Position numbers and translations under genes: made by a program. Below the pieces are notes generated by a model, which did not search any database, had not been told where the DNA came from, and worked only from the letters and a program-made list of their open reading frames with translations. Positions 1 to 8,707 of a DNA stretch of 64,000 nt are shown in pieces (positions within the stretch are counted from its first letter, which is position 1; each line of letters begins with the position of its first letter). This DNA is from Chondrinema litorale (GTDB lineage: Bacteria; Bacteroidota; Bacteroidia; Cytophagales; Flammeovirgaceae). The DNA is taken from the NCBI RefSeq assembly GCF_026250525.1, contig NZ_CP111046.1:186001-250000 (forward strand), read 5' to 3'.

Positions 1-1
1 T

Positions 2-1579
2 ACATGGTCTGAGTTAACACCCTGTAATGGTCATTTTAGAGAGTTGGCAGAATCTGTAAAAAGAGGTGTGTTTGAAGCAGGCGGTTATCCGGTAGAATTT
101 CCGGTAATGTCATTAGGAGAAACATTAATTAAGCCTACAGCCATGCTCTACCGAAATTTAATGAGTATGGATGTAGAAGAATCCATCAGAGCCAACCCTA
201 TTGATGGTGTAGTGTTACTTGTAGGATGCGATAAAACTACACCAGCTTCAGTAATGGGTGCCTGTAGTGTAGATTTACCCACTATCGCCGTTTCAGGTGG
301 ACCTATGCTTACTGGGCACCATAGAGGAAAACCCATTGCCACTTCGGATGTGTGGAGAATGAGTGAAGCTGTTCGCTCTGGCAAAATGGAAGAAGAAGAA
401 TTGCGCTCTGTAGAGGCTTGTATGTGCAGAAGTGATGGACATTGTGCAGTAATGGGAACAGCTTCAACAATGGCATGTATGGTAGAATCTTTGGGTTTAA
501 CCTTGCCAGAGAATGCGGCAATTCCAGCAGCAGATTCCAGAAGAAAAGTCTTGGCTCAACTTTCAGGAAGAAGGATTGTTGAAATGGTAAAAGAAGATTT
601 AACTCCTGCTAAGGTTTTAACAAGAGAAGCGTTTGAAAACTCTATTATATTAAATGCAGCCATTGGTGGTTCTACCAACTTTGTTTTGCACTTGTTGGCA
701 ATTGCTGGTAGAGTAGGTGTAGAGCTCAATCTCGATGATTTTGATGATTTAGGCAGTAAAATTCCATTGTTGGTAAACTTGCAACCATCAGGCAAATATT
801 TTATGGAAGACTTTTATTATGCAGGCGGTTTACCGGTAGTTGTAAAAGTTCTAGCAGAAAAATTGCATCAAAATGTAATTACAGTAAATGGAAATTCTTT
901 GGTAGAAAATGCAAAAACTGCTAGTTGCTATAATGAAGATGTTATCAGAACTCCTGCAAGTCCATTTCAAGAAGCATCTGGCATTACCGTAGTAAGAGGT
1001 AATTTGTGTGAAAATGGAGCCATTATAAAACCTTCGGCTGCAACACCAGAGTTAATGCAACACAGAGGTAAAGCGGTGGTTTTCGAAAACATAGAAGAAT
1101 ACCACGAGAAAATAAATGATCCTGAGCTAGAAGTAGATGCTTCTTGCATTTTGGTATTAAAGAATGTGGGTCCTAAGGGGTATCCTGGTATGCCAGAAGT
1201 TGGAAATATGGCAATTCCCAAAAAACTATTGGCAGAGGGTGTAACTGATATGGTGCGTATTTCAGATGGTCGTATGAGTGGAACAGCTTTCGGAACAGTG
1301 TTTTTACATGTATCGCCAGAAGCAGCGGCAGGTGGAACTTTGGCTTTAGTAGAAAATGGTGATGAGATTGAAGTGGATGTTGCCAAAAAGAGGCTGCATT
1401 TATTTGTATCAGATGTGGAGTTAGAAAGACGTAAAAGCAGTTGGCAAGCACCAGATTTGGGATATAATCGTGGATATGTGCAATTGTATATCAAACATGT
1501 TGAGCAAGCAGAAAAAGGTGTTGATCTAGACTTTTTAAAAGGTAAATCTACTAGTGTGGTATTAAGAGATTCTCATTAA
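2..1579 (+). CDS. IlvD/Edd-family sugar-acid dehydratase (5' end outside the window)
   Basis: The reading frame is open from the left edge, so this is a partial gene; the in-frame TTG at 44 is internal. The first residues in the window (T-W-S-E-L-T-P-C-N) are the conserved N-terminal block of the IlvD/Edd family and carry a cysteine ligand of its Fe-S cluster. The second and third cysteine blocks are also present (VGCDKTTPASVMG, and CRSDGHCAVMGTASTMAC). GRMSGTAFGTVFLHVSPEAA near the C terminus resembles sugar-acid dehydratases (arabinonate/xylonate type) more than biosynthetic dihydroxy-acid dehydratase. The family removes water from aldonic acids to give 2-keto-3-deoxy acids. Its place next to a glycan-degrading locus fits catabolism of a released sugar acid. 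The exact substrate cannot be read from the sequence. Confidence 0.85.
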   Translation, partial: TWSELTPCNGHFRELAESVKRGVFEAGGYPVEFPVMSLGETLIKPTAMLYRNLMSMDVEESIRANPIDGVVLLVGCDKTTPASVMGACSVDLPTIAVSGGPMLTGHHRGKPIATSDVWRMSEAVRSGKMEEEELRSVEACMCRSDGHCAVMGTASTMACMVESLGLTLPENAAIPAADSRRKVLAQLSGRRIVEMVKEDLTPAKVLTREAFENSIILNAAIGGSTNFVLHLLAIAGRVGVELNLDDFDDLGSKIPLLVNLQPSGKYFMEDFYYAGGLPVVVKVLAEKLHQNVITVNGNSLVENAKTASCYNEDVIRTPASPFQEASGITVVRGNLCENGAIIKPSAATPELMQHRGKAVVFENIEEYHEKINDPELEVDASCILVLKNVGPKGYPGMPEVGNMAIPKKLLAEGVTDMVRISDGRMSGTAFGTVFLHVSPEAAAGGTLALVENGDEIEVDVAKKRLHLFVSDVELERRKSSWQAPDLGYNRGYVQLYIKHVEQAEKGVDLDFLKGKSTSVVLRDSH

Positions 1580-1608
1580 AGTTTGATTTTAGAATCCATA
1601 GTAAGAAA

Positions 1609-1645
1609 CAAATAAACCCTTTTTCAGAAGGGTTTATTTGTTTTC
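1609..1645 (+). terminator. Rho-independent terminator after the dehydratase gene
   Basis: A 13-14 bp stem (CAAATAAACCCTT pairing with AAGGGTTTATTTG) with a four-base loop is followed by TTTTC. It lies 30 bases after the dehydratase stop. Confidence 0.85.
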
Positions 1646-1650
1646 AACCA

Positions 1651-1712
1651 AGAGTAAGCTTTAATAAACGGGTTTTGATTACTGAATAAAGAGAAAGATT
1701 TCTAAATTGGAG
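1651..1712 (+). repeat. Leader sequence duplicated upstream of both SGNH genes (partner at 2565-2627)
   Basis: The stretch before the first SGNH gene (AGTAAGCTTTAATAAACG, later CTAAATTGGAGATA) reappears in diverged form before the second one (AGTAAGTTTTAAAAGCC, later CTAAAATTGGAGATA). The order of the blocks is the same. The tandem duplication therefore included the upstream region as well as the coding sequence, and may carry a shared regulatory site. Confidence 0.6.
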
Positions 1713-1757
1713 ATACTGTAGCCTATCAGTATTTTCACATCAGTAAATATTGCAGTA

Positions 1758-2444
1758 ATGAACAAAGCGCTGATCCGATCAATTCTACCATCAATATTTT
1801 TTTGCATTATCTTAATTTCTTGCGGTTCTTTTAAAAAAGAAGATCAACCTATAACTCCACAATTTTGGGAAAAAGCCATTGCCAAGTATGAAGAAGCTGA
1901 TAGACAAAATCCACCTAAACAGGGAGAAATACTATTTATAGGCAGTTCATCTTTCACACTTTGGAAAAATGTAGCAGGTTACTTTCCAAGCAAAGAAATC
2001 ATTAACCGGGGTTTTGGTGGAGCTCAAACCAGAGATGTACTTTTCTATAAAGAAAGACTGATACTTCCATATCAACCATCACAGGTTGTAATATACATTG
2101 GTGAGAATGATCTATCTGTAGGCAAAACAGCATCAGAAACAGCTTACAGTGTCGAAAAATTAATCAACTGTATTTTACAGCAATTTCCCAATACTTCAAT
2201 AGTTTATATTTCCATCAAACCTAGTCCTAGTAAATGGGATTTGAAAGATAAAATGCAGGATACAAATAAACTGATATCAGCTTTTATAGCTCAAAATAAA
2301 AAGGTTGAATTTGTAGATGTTTGGGACTCCATGTTAGATGAGGACGGTAAACCTCCTATGAGTATTTTCTTGGAAGATAGTCTCCATATGAATGACAAAG
2401 GCTATGCAATTTGGCAAAAGAAAATCGCTCCACATTTAAAGTGA
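1758..2444 (+). CDS. SGNH/GDSL-type hydrolase lipoprotein (first of a tandem pair)
   Basis: The protein has 228 aa. The N terminus is a lipoprotein signal ending in ILISC (Cys about 22), so it is probably anchored in a membrane. SGNH blocks are visible: ILFIGSSSF (block I, catalytic Ser), NRGFGG (block II Gly), YIGEND (block III Asn), and DSLHMNDKGY (block V Asp-x-x-His). The family hydrolyses esters such as acetyl groups on glycans, as well as lipid esters. Its place before a GH35 enzyme and a sulfatase suggests deacylation of a polysaccharide. It is about half identical to the next gene by eye. The substrate is inferred only. Confidence 0.8.
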   Translation: MNKALIRSILPSIFFCIILISCGSFKKEDQPITPQFWEKAIAKYEEADRQNPPKQGEILFIGSSSFTLWKNVAGYFPSKEIINRGFGGAQTRDVLFYKERLILPYQPSQVVIYIGENDLSVGKTASETAYSVEKLINCILQQFPNTSIVYISIKPSPSKWDLKDKMQDTNKLISAFIAQNKKVEFVDVWDSMLDEDGKPPMSIFLEDSLHMNDKGYAIWQKKIAPHLK

Positions 2445-2671
2445 AATCACTGTTTTGGTGAACTCCCTTTTCTCTCAGATAGGGCAGGATAGTAGAACCG
2501 AAACCAAGAAATAACTTTATAGTAATTAATAAGCTTTTTTACAGATGGTTTATTTCTTACTAAAAGTAAGTTTTAAAAGCCATTTTTCATTATTGGGTAA
2601 AGAAAAAACACCTAAAATTGGAGATAAAAGGAGGCTTAAGTATTTTACTTAATGTAAATAGACTTAAGAAA

Positions 2672-3352
2672 ATGAAAAAACGTATGATCAAGTTTCTCAA
2701 ACTTCAACTAATAGTTAGTTTTTTATTTTTATCCTTTATTTCATCTGCTCAGCAAGCAAAAGATGAAAATAAGTGGGAAAAAGAAATAGCAAAATTTGAA
2801 AAGAAAGATGCTGAAAATCCTCCTCAGTTAGGTGAAATATTATTCATCGGCAGCTCTTCAATTACTATTTGGCGAGATACTCAAGAGTATTTTCCTGATA
2901 AACCAATTATTAATAGAGGTTTTGGCGGCTCTCAAACAAGTGACTTACTTACATTTAAAGAAAGGTTAATCCTTCCATACAAACCTTCTCAGGTTGTAAT
3001 TTATGTTGGCGAAAACGACATTGCGGCTAATAAAACTCCAAAAAAAGCGGCAAAAGATGGCAAAAAATTAATCAAATGGATATTAAAGCAGTTCCCAGAA
3101 ACTTCGGTAGCTTATATATCGATGAAACCCAGTATTAGTAGATGGGAGCTTAGAGATAATATGCAGGCAGCAAATGTTTTGATGAAGAAGTTTGCTAGTA
3201 AAAATGATAAAGTAGAGTTTATAGATGTTTGGGATTCTATGTTGGGAGATGAGGGAAAACCCCTTGCTAATATCTTTCTTGAAGATGGATTGCATATGAA
3301 TGCAAATGGCTATGTGATTTGGCAAAAGAAAATTGCTCCATATTTAAAGTAA
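2672..3352 (+). CDS. SGNH/GDSL-type hydrolase, secreted (second of a tandem pair)
   Basis: The ATG at 2672 is preferred over the upstream in-frame start at 2618 because it gives a clean signal peptide (MKKRMIKFLKLQLIVSFLFL... cut after SSA). Unlike its neighbour it has no lipobox cysteine, so the copy should be soluble in the periplasm or exported. Catalytic blocks are the same: ILFIGSSSI, NRGFGGSQ, YVGEND, and DGLHMNANGY. The two copies therefore differ mainly in location. The stop lies 45 bases before the GH35 start, so it is probably in one operon with the GH35 and sulfatase genes. Confidence 0.8.
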   Translation: MKKRMIKFLKLQLIVSFLFLSFISSAQQAKDENKWEKEIAKFEKKDAENPPQLGEILFIGSSSITIWRDTQEYFPDKPIINRGFGGSQTSDLLTFKERLILPYKPSQVVIYVGENDIAANKTPKKAAKDGKKLIKWILKQFPETSVAYISMKPSISRWELRDNMQAANVLMKKFASKNDKVEFIDVWDSMLGDEGKPLANIFLEDGLHMNANGYVIWQKKIAPYLK

Positions 3353-3396
3353 AGTCAGCAATTACATATCTATCTCTTATCAAACTGAAACTAGTG

Positions 3397-5064
3397 ATGA
3401 AATTAATAAATCATAGAAATTCCCTTAAAAGCACATTATATCTGTTAGTTTTTGCCAGCATTACTATCTTAAATTATACAGTGAATGCACAAAGCAAAAA
3501 AGACAAATCCTTCCCCAAAGTGGTGAAAGAAAATGGCAAATACACCTATTATGTAGATAATAAACCATATTTGATTCTAGGCGGTCAATTATGGAACTCG
3601 AGTGCTTGGCCTGATGTGTTGAGCAAAGAATGGTCGCAATTAAAAGAACTAAACTGTAATACTTTAGAAGCGCCAGTTTACTGGGAAAACATTGAACCAG
3701 AGCCTGGTAAATTCAATTTTAATGAGGTCGATTCTCTTATCCTAGGTGCTAGGAGAAATAATTTGAGAGTTATCATCTTATGGTTTGGATCATTCAAAAA
3801 TGGGAGCATGAGTTATGTGCCTACTTGGATGAAAGAAGATATTGAAAAATATCCACGGATGGAGAACAGCGGAGGAGAGCCGATACAAGTACTTTCTGTT
3901 TTGTCTGAGGAAAATTTAAATGCAGATAAAAATGCATTCGTCGCCTTAATGAAACACATCAAAGAAATTGACTCTAAAGACAAAACAGTAATTATGATGC
4001 AGGTCGAAAACGAGTCTGGCAGTTTGGGTACAGATCGAGATTATTCTGCCAAAGCCAATGAAGTTTTTGAGCAGTCTGTACCAGAGAAATTAGTAAGCGG
4101 ACTGGGTAAAGAATCTGGAAATTGGGATGCAGTTTTTGGTGTTGAAGCTGCCGAAGCATTCAATGCATATCACATTGCAACATATATTAATGCAATTGCA
4201 AAAGCGGGTAAAGAAGTTTATCCGCTACCGATGTACACCAATGTTTGGACTCGCGAAAACCATTTCGAAAGACCGGGAGAGTATCCGAGTGGTGGCCCCA
4301 CTAGTAATATGATTCCAGTTTGGAAAGTGGCTGCACCAGAAATGTTTACTTTGGCACTCGATGTTTATCATCAAAACATAGAATCTTTTAAAGATAGATG
4401 CAAAAAATACAGCCGAGAAGATAACCCGCTATTTATAGCCGAAATGGGAAATGGAGATGTTTTCGCTCGTTACCAGTTTTATGCTTTGGCAGATTATAAT
4501 GCAATGGGAGTAGCACCTTATGGTGTCGATCCTTTTCACTTAAGTCCGCATGATAAAAGGGATAAGGAACACCTCGATAACAAGCTACAGTACATCGCGT
4601 CTAATTTTAGCTTGTTTAACAAAGCCATGCCGCAGATTTTAAAGATGCAGGCAAATGGCAATTTACAATGTGCTGTACAAGAAGAAGGCCTTCGAGAGAA
4701 ACTACTCCATTTTAAAGGTTATGATTTACTTTTTCAATTTGGCTTTCCTACTTATAAAGAACACAATGATAAAACTGGAAGGGTACTTATCGGGCAAGTC
4801 GCTGAGGATGAATTTGTGCTAATTGGGTTCGATGCAAAATTTATTTTTAGACCCACTTATGGTTCGGGTTTTAACAAAGCAGAATATGTAACTATTGAAG
4901 ATGGCTATTACGATACAGAAGGTAATTGGCATAAAGTAAGAAACTGGAATGGAGATGCGGCATATCATTCAACATTGCCACCAGATGGTAGGATTCTGAA
5001 AATCAAATTGCAAAGATTAAAGACATCAAAAGAGATGACAATAAAACCCAATTTTGAAAAATAG
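3397..5064 (+). CDS. GH35-type glycoside hydrolase (beta-galactosidase-like, DUF5597-type C terminus)
   Basis: The start at 3397 gives a 555-aa protein with a signal peptide ending near VNAQS; the longer frame from 3319 overlaps the previous gene and lacks a signal. The TIM-barrel signature of GH35/GH42-like enzymes is present: LILGGQLWNSSAW, then LNCNTLEAPVYWENIEPEPG. QVENESG supplies the acid/base Glu (about residue 206), and FIAEMGNGD the likely nucleophile Glu. The C-terminal part (FRPTYGSGFNKAEYVTIEDG) matches the beta-sandwich attached to bacterial GH35 proteins of this type. It should remove terminal beta-galactosyl or related residues in the periplasm. Fine specificity is unknown. Confidence 0.82.
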   Translation: MKLINHRNSLKSTLYLLVFASITILNYTVNAQSKKDKSFPKVVKENGKYTYYVDNKPYLILGGQLWNSSAWPDVLSKEWSQLKELNCNTLEAPVYWENIEPEPGKFNFNEVDSLILGARRNNLRVIILWFGSFKNGSMSYVPTWMKEDIEKYPRMENSGGEPIQVLSVLSEENLNADKNAFVALMKHIKEIDSKDKTVIMMQVENESGSLGTDRDYSAKANEVFEQSVPEKLVSGLGKESGNWDAVFGVEAAEAFNAYHIATYINAIAKAGKEVYPLPMYTNVWTRENHFERPGEYPSGGPTSNMIPVWKVAAPEMFTLALDVYHQNIESFKDRCKKYSREDNPLFIAEMGNGDVFARYQFYALADYNAMGVAPYGVDPFHLSPHDKRDKEHLDNKLQYIASNFSLFNKAMPQILKMQANGNLQCAVQEEGLREKLLHFKGYDLLFQFGFPTYKEHNDKTGRVLIGQVAEDEFVLIGFDAKFIFRPTYGSGFNKAEYVTIEDGYYDTEGNWHKVRNWNGDAAYHSTLPPDGRILKIKLQRLKTSKEMTIKPNFEK

Positions 5065-5097
5065 ATACAAGCAAATTTAAACTCACAACACAAAGTA

Positions 5098-6495
5098 ATG
5101 AAGATGAAACTATACGCAATACTGCTTTCAATTCTTTTTTTAGCAGGATGTGCACAAGAAACTGCAATTAGAGAGCAAAATAAAAAGCCGAATGTTGTAA
5201 TCATTTTTGCAGATGATTTGGGCTATGGCGATTTAAGTATTTACGGACACCCCACTATAAAAACACCGAATCTAGATAAGCTGGCAACTGAAGGGCAGAA
5301 GTGGACAAACTTTTATGCATCGTCAAGCATTTGTACCCCAAGTAGAACCGGTTTACTTACCGGAAGATTACCAATTAGAAGTGGCATGTGTAGCAACGAA
5401 AGAGGCGTATTGTTTCCAGATTCAAAAGGGGGAATTCCAGAATACGAGATATTAATATCAGAATTACTAAAAGAGCAGGGCTACAAAACTGCTTGTGTGG
5501 GTAAATGGCATCTGGGGCATTTGCCTCAGTATTTGCCCACTAGTAATGGCTTCGATTCTTATTACGGCATTCCATATAGCAATGATATGGATAGAATTGA
5601 TGGAGCAGGTTTTAATGAGACTGGCCCACATCCAGAAGTAAAATATTTTAATGTTCCTTTGATGAAAAATGAAGAAATTATCGAACGTCCTGCGAACCAA
5701 CATACCATAGTTTCAAGATATACAGATGAGTCTATCAAGTTTATTAAAGAGAATAAAGATGAACCATTTTTTCTTTATTTAGCACATTCTCTTCCCCATG
5801 TTCCTTTGTTTGCATCAGAAAAATTTGAAGGTACAAGTAAGCGTGGTTTGTATGGTGATGTAGTAGAAGAAATAGATTGGAGTGTTGGTAAGATTATTTC
5901 TGCTTTAAAAGAGAATGGTTTAGACAAAAATACTTTGGTAGTCTTCACTTCTGATAATGGGCCTTGGTTGCATTTTAATGAAGCTGGCGGTTCTGCTGGA
6001 TTATTGAGAGAGGGGAAAGGTACTTCATACGAAGGAGGAATGCGTGAGCCGGGTATTTTTTGGTGGCCAGAAAAAGTGAAACCGAGTGTAATTACAGACA
6101 TGGGTTCTACGCTTGATTTATTTCCTACCATTTGTAAAATAACAGGTATGGATGTGCCTATGGATAGAATTTATGATGGTGTAGATATTAGTCAAGTTTT
6201 ATTTGAAGAAAAGCCTACGCAAAGAGACGAGATTTTTTATTACGATAATGAAGAGCTTTTTGCCATTAGAAAAGGTAAATGGAAAATACATTATGCTACC
6301 AGAGAAAATGCCTACAGCAAAGAAGTGAAAATTGTAAAACACGATCCACCATTATTGTATAATTTGGAAGTAGATCCATCAGAAAAATACAATCTGGCAG
6401 CAGACAATGCAGAACTGATCGAAAAATTTTCACATATTAAAGATGCACATTTAAGTTCTGTAGAGCCTGTAGAAGATCAATTAGTGTTGAGGTAA
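5098..6495 (+). CDS. Family S1 sulfatase lipoprotein
   Basis: 465 aa. The lipobox is LFLAGC (Cys18). ADDLGYGD supplies the metal-binding Asp pair (about residues 39-40). SICTPSRTGLLTGR holds Cys79, which an anaerobic or FGE-type maturase turns into formylglycine (C-x-P-S-R motif). GKWHLGH and FTSDNGPW are further active-site blocks. The length is usual for S1 enzymes. It lies 33 bases after the GH35 gene, so a sulfated glycan is likely. A second ATG at 5104 is an equally possible start. No sulfatase-maturing enzyme is encoded in the window. Confidence 0.88.
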   Translation: MKMKLYAILLSILFLAGCAQETAIREQNKKPNVVIIFADDLGYGDLSIYGHPTIKTPNLDKLATEGQKWTNFYASSSICTPSRTGLLTGRLPIRSGMCSNERGVLFPDSKGGIPEYEILISELLKEQGYKTACVGKWHLGHLPQYLPTSNGFDSYYGIPYSNDMDRIDGAGFNETGPHPEVKYFNVPLMKNEEIIERPANQHTIVSRYTDESIKFIKENKDEPFFLYLAHSLPHVPLFASEKFEGTSKRGLYGDVVEEIDWSVGKIISALKENGLDKNTLVVFTSDNGPWLHFNEAGGSAGLLREGKGTSYEGGMREPGIFWWPEKVKPSVITDMGSTLDLFPTICKITGMDVPMDRIYDGVDISQVLFEEKPTQRDEIFYYDNEELFAIRKGKWKIHYATRENAYSKEVKIVKHDPPLLYNLEVDPSEKYNLAADNAELIEKFSHIKDAHLSSVEPVEDQLVLR

Positions 6496-6581
6496 AATTA
6501 GGATAATGACCTACAGTTTTGCTTAGGTTAGCAAAGTATTCCCTTTTTAGTATAACACAATAATGGAAATTTACAAAAAGC

Positions 6582-6613
6582 GTCGTGTACATTTCTTAAT
6601 AAGCGTACACGAC
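6582..6613 (+). other. Perfect 9-bp inverted repeat between the sulfatase and sigma-factor genes
   Basis: GTCGTGTAC at 6582-6590 pairs with GTACACGAC at 6605-6613 around a 14-base loop. No clear T-run follows, so it may be a weak terminator of the hydrolase operon or a two-site operator. The rest of 6496-6756 shows nothing else that I can support. Confidence 0.4.
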
Positions 6614-6756
6614 CCGATTTATCTTACATCTAGTTATTATTTTATGAAAATTACCTATATTATTGTAGAGAACTGAGACGATTTTTAACAACTACAGTAC
6701 TTTTTTAGCTATTGGCATTACTTAAGTACATCAGAATAACCAAAAACAACCATGGC

Positions 6757-7440
6757 ATGAAAGCTATTTCTGATAAGGAAAATCAACGCAATAAACAAGT
6801 ATATCTACAAATCAACAGGGCACTAATTACGAAGAACGATAGAGAAATATGGGCAGAATTTAAACAGGGGAAACCCGAAGCATTCCACTATATTTATAAA
6901 ACCTATTTTTCTATTTTGTTTAATTATGGCTGCCAGATTACGCAAGACAAAGAGTTGATTAAAGATCTAATTCAAGATGTATTTGTTGAGCTGAATGAAA
7001 AGAAAAAGCGTTTGGGCGATGTGAATAATATAAAATTTTATCTGTTTAAATCGCTTAAAAGAAAAATATTAGCTCTCAGCAAAAAGAAATTTTTATCAAA
7101 ATCCCCAGACTTCCTAAATACAATAAAATCTTTTGCAATTACCATCCCCCACGAAGAAAAAATAATATCTACTGAAACGGAAGAAAATAGGAAAAACTTG
7201 TTAGATGAAGCCTACAGTAAACTTTCCGTTAGGCAGAGAGAAGTACTCATGTATTATTTTTATGAAGACATGTCTTACGATGAAATTTCTGAATTAATGG
7301 ATTTCTCTAAAAATGAACATGCTCGAAAACTTGTATATAGAGCGGTGTGTAAGTTAAAAGAAGAAATAGAAAGAAAAAAAGCAATTTTACTCATTAGCAT
7401 TCCAGTTTTAGTATTAATAATATTATTTTTTTGTATCTGA
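6757..7440 (+). CDS. ECF-type sigma-70 factor with a C-terminal hydrophobic tail
   Basis: The ATG at 6757 (227 aa) is preferred over the TTG at 6712. Region 2 is visible as FHYIYKTYFSILFNYG with LIKDLIQDVFVEL, and region 4 as KLSVRQREVLMYYFYEDMSY followed by a helix-turn-helix. The last 20 residues (ILLISIPVLVLIILFFCI) form a strong hydrophobic segment, so the factor may be tethered to the inner membrane. A FecR-type anti-sigma gene follows 102 bases downstream, then SusC and SusD, the usual order of substrate-induced trans-envelope signalling. It probably controls the downstream SusC/SusD operon. Confidence 0.85.
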   Translation: MKAISDKENQRNKQVYLQINRALITKNDREIWAEFKQGKPEAFHYIYKTYFSILFNYGCQITQDKELIKDLIQDVFVELNEKKKRLGDVNNIKFYLFKSLKRKILALSKKKFLSKSPDFLNTIKSFAITIPHEEKIISTETEENRKNLLDEAYSKLSVRQREVLMYYFYEDMSYDEISELMDFSKNEHARKLVYRAVCKLKEEIERKKAILLISIPVLVLIILFFCI

Positions 7441-7542
7441 TTATCAGTTACTTACATATTATTTTTATTTTTTTTCAATATTTCATGTCCACAAAAAACC
7501 GTTCATGCTCTCTTTCTTTATAAATAAAATCATTTAAAACTG

Positions 7543-8595
7543 ATGATGGATTATAAAGATTTTCAGTTAGAGCATTTTCTTACCGACAGCTTTTTTATTA
7601 GTTGGGTAAAAAAACCTGATACAGCATCGGAGCATTTCTGGTTGAACTGGCTGCAAAATAATCCCGAAAAAGAAGAACTTATAACTGAAGCTCGCAAGAT
7701 TATTCTTAAGTCAAGGTATAAGTATATGTATCAGCCAACAGAGCAAGATTATTTACAGGTGCTAGAAAAAATTCACCAACGTAATTACAGTTCAAATCAT
7801 AGGTATACAAAACCTAAGATAAACTGGTATATGTTGAGTGCTGCGGCCGTAATAGTGATTCTTTTAGCTGTTACAGTAATATTAAATCCATTTCAGAATG
7901 AAACTTCAATAGTTCAAGAAAAATCGGTTCCACAAAAAATTATTCGCTCTGTGCCTAATGGTAAAAAGCTCCAATTTAATTTACCAGATGGCTCACAAGT
8001 TAAAATTAATTCGGGGAGTACTTTGTGGTATATGTCTGATTATAATAACCCAAGCAGAGATGTTTATTTAAAAGGAGAAGCATTTTTTGATGTAACCCCA
8101 AATCCTGAGAAGCCATTTAAAGTGCATGTAGACAAAATTGTTACTAAAGTGCTTGGTACAGCTTTTAATATAAGAGCTTACGACGATGACCATAATATTT
8201 CTGTATCTGTTGCAGAAGGAAAAGTATCTGTTTATAACAATGAAAACAACAAAGTTGTACCGGAGATTTCATCAGGAAATATGGCGATTTATAAAGCAGA
8301 TATTGGAAGTTTCGAAGAGCAAGAGGTTGATATTGAAAAAGTAATTGCATGGAAAAACAACACCATAGTATTAGAAAAAGCGAGTTGCAAAGAAGTGTTT
8401 GAGAAGCTTGAAAAATGGTATGGTGTAAAATTTATAACAAAAGAGGATTTAGGAATTACAGGAAAATTCAATGGGAAATTTCACGATACCTCACTTAAAG
8501 ATGTTTTAACTGGACTTGATTTTTCATCCCAAATAGATTTCGAACTGAAAAATGACACTGTCTGGTGTAGTAAAAAAGATTTGCCTATGAAGTAA
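7543..8595 (+). CDS. FecR-family anti-sigma factor
   Basis: 350 aa. A cytoplasmic N-terminal part (about 1-95) is followed by one membrane helix (WYMLSAAAVIVILLAVTVIL, about 103-122), then the FecR core: LPDGSQVKINSGSTLWY and VYLKGEAFFDVTPNPEKPFKV, and a C-terminal DUF4974-like domain (ASCKEVFEKLEKWYGVKF). It should hold the sigma factor inactive and release it on a signal from the TonB-dependent receptor encoded next. Two adjacent ATG codons make the start uncertain by one residue. Confidence 0.9.
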   Translation: MMDYKDFQLEHFLTDSFFISWVKKPDTASEHFWLNWLQNNPEKEELITEARKIILKSRYKYMYQPTEQDYLQVLEKIHQRNYSSNHRYTKPKINWYMLSAAAVIVILLAVTVILNPFQNETSIVQEKSVPQKIIRSVPNGKKLQFNLPDGSQVKINSGSTLWYMSDYNNPSRDVYLKGEAFFDVTPNPEKPFKVHVDKIVTKVLGTAFNIRAYDDDHNISVSVAEGKVSVYNNENNKVVPEISSGNMAIYKADIGSFEEQEVDIEKVIAWKNNTIVLEKASCKEVFEKLEKWYGVKFITKEDLGITGKFNGKFHDTSLKDVLTGLDFSSQIDFELKNDTVWCSKKDLPMK

Positions 8596-8628
8596 AGATA
8601 ATTTTTTGACTAGCAAAACAGGTACCTC

Positions 8629-8662
8629 CCGATTTCGTTGGCGCGCTCCCGGACTGTACCTG
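8629..8662 (+). promoter_or_regulatory. GC-richer inverted repeat in the FecR-SusC gap
   Basis: CAGGTAC (8629-8635) and GTACCTG (8656-8662) flank a GC-rich centre, unlike the AT-rich DNA on both sides. It lies in the likely 5' leader of the susC-like mRNA. No T-run follows, so it may be an mRNA structure or regulator site and not a terminator. Confidence 0.35.
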
Positions 8663-8707
8663 CTTATCAGGCTTTTGCCATCTTATTAACAAAACCTTAA
8701 CAAAAAT

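Noticed and set aside
3319..3396. Longer N terminus of the GH35 gene
   Set aside because: It would overlap the preceding gene and place 26 non-signal residues before a complete signal peptide.
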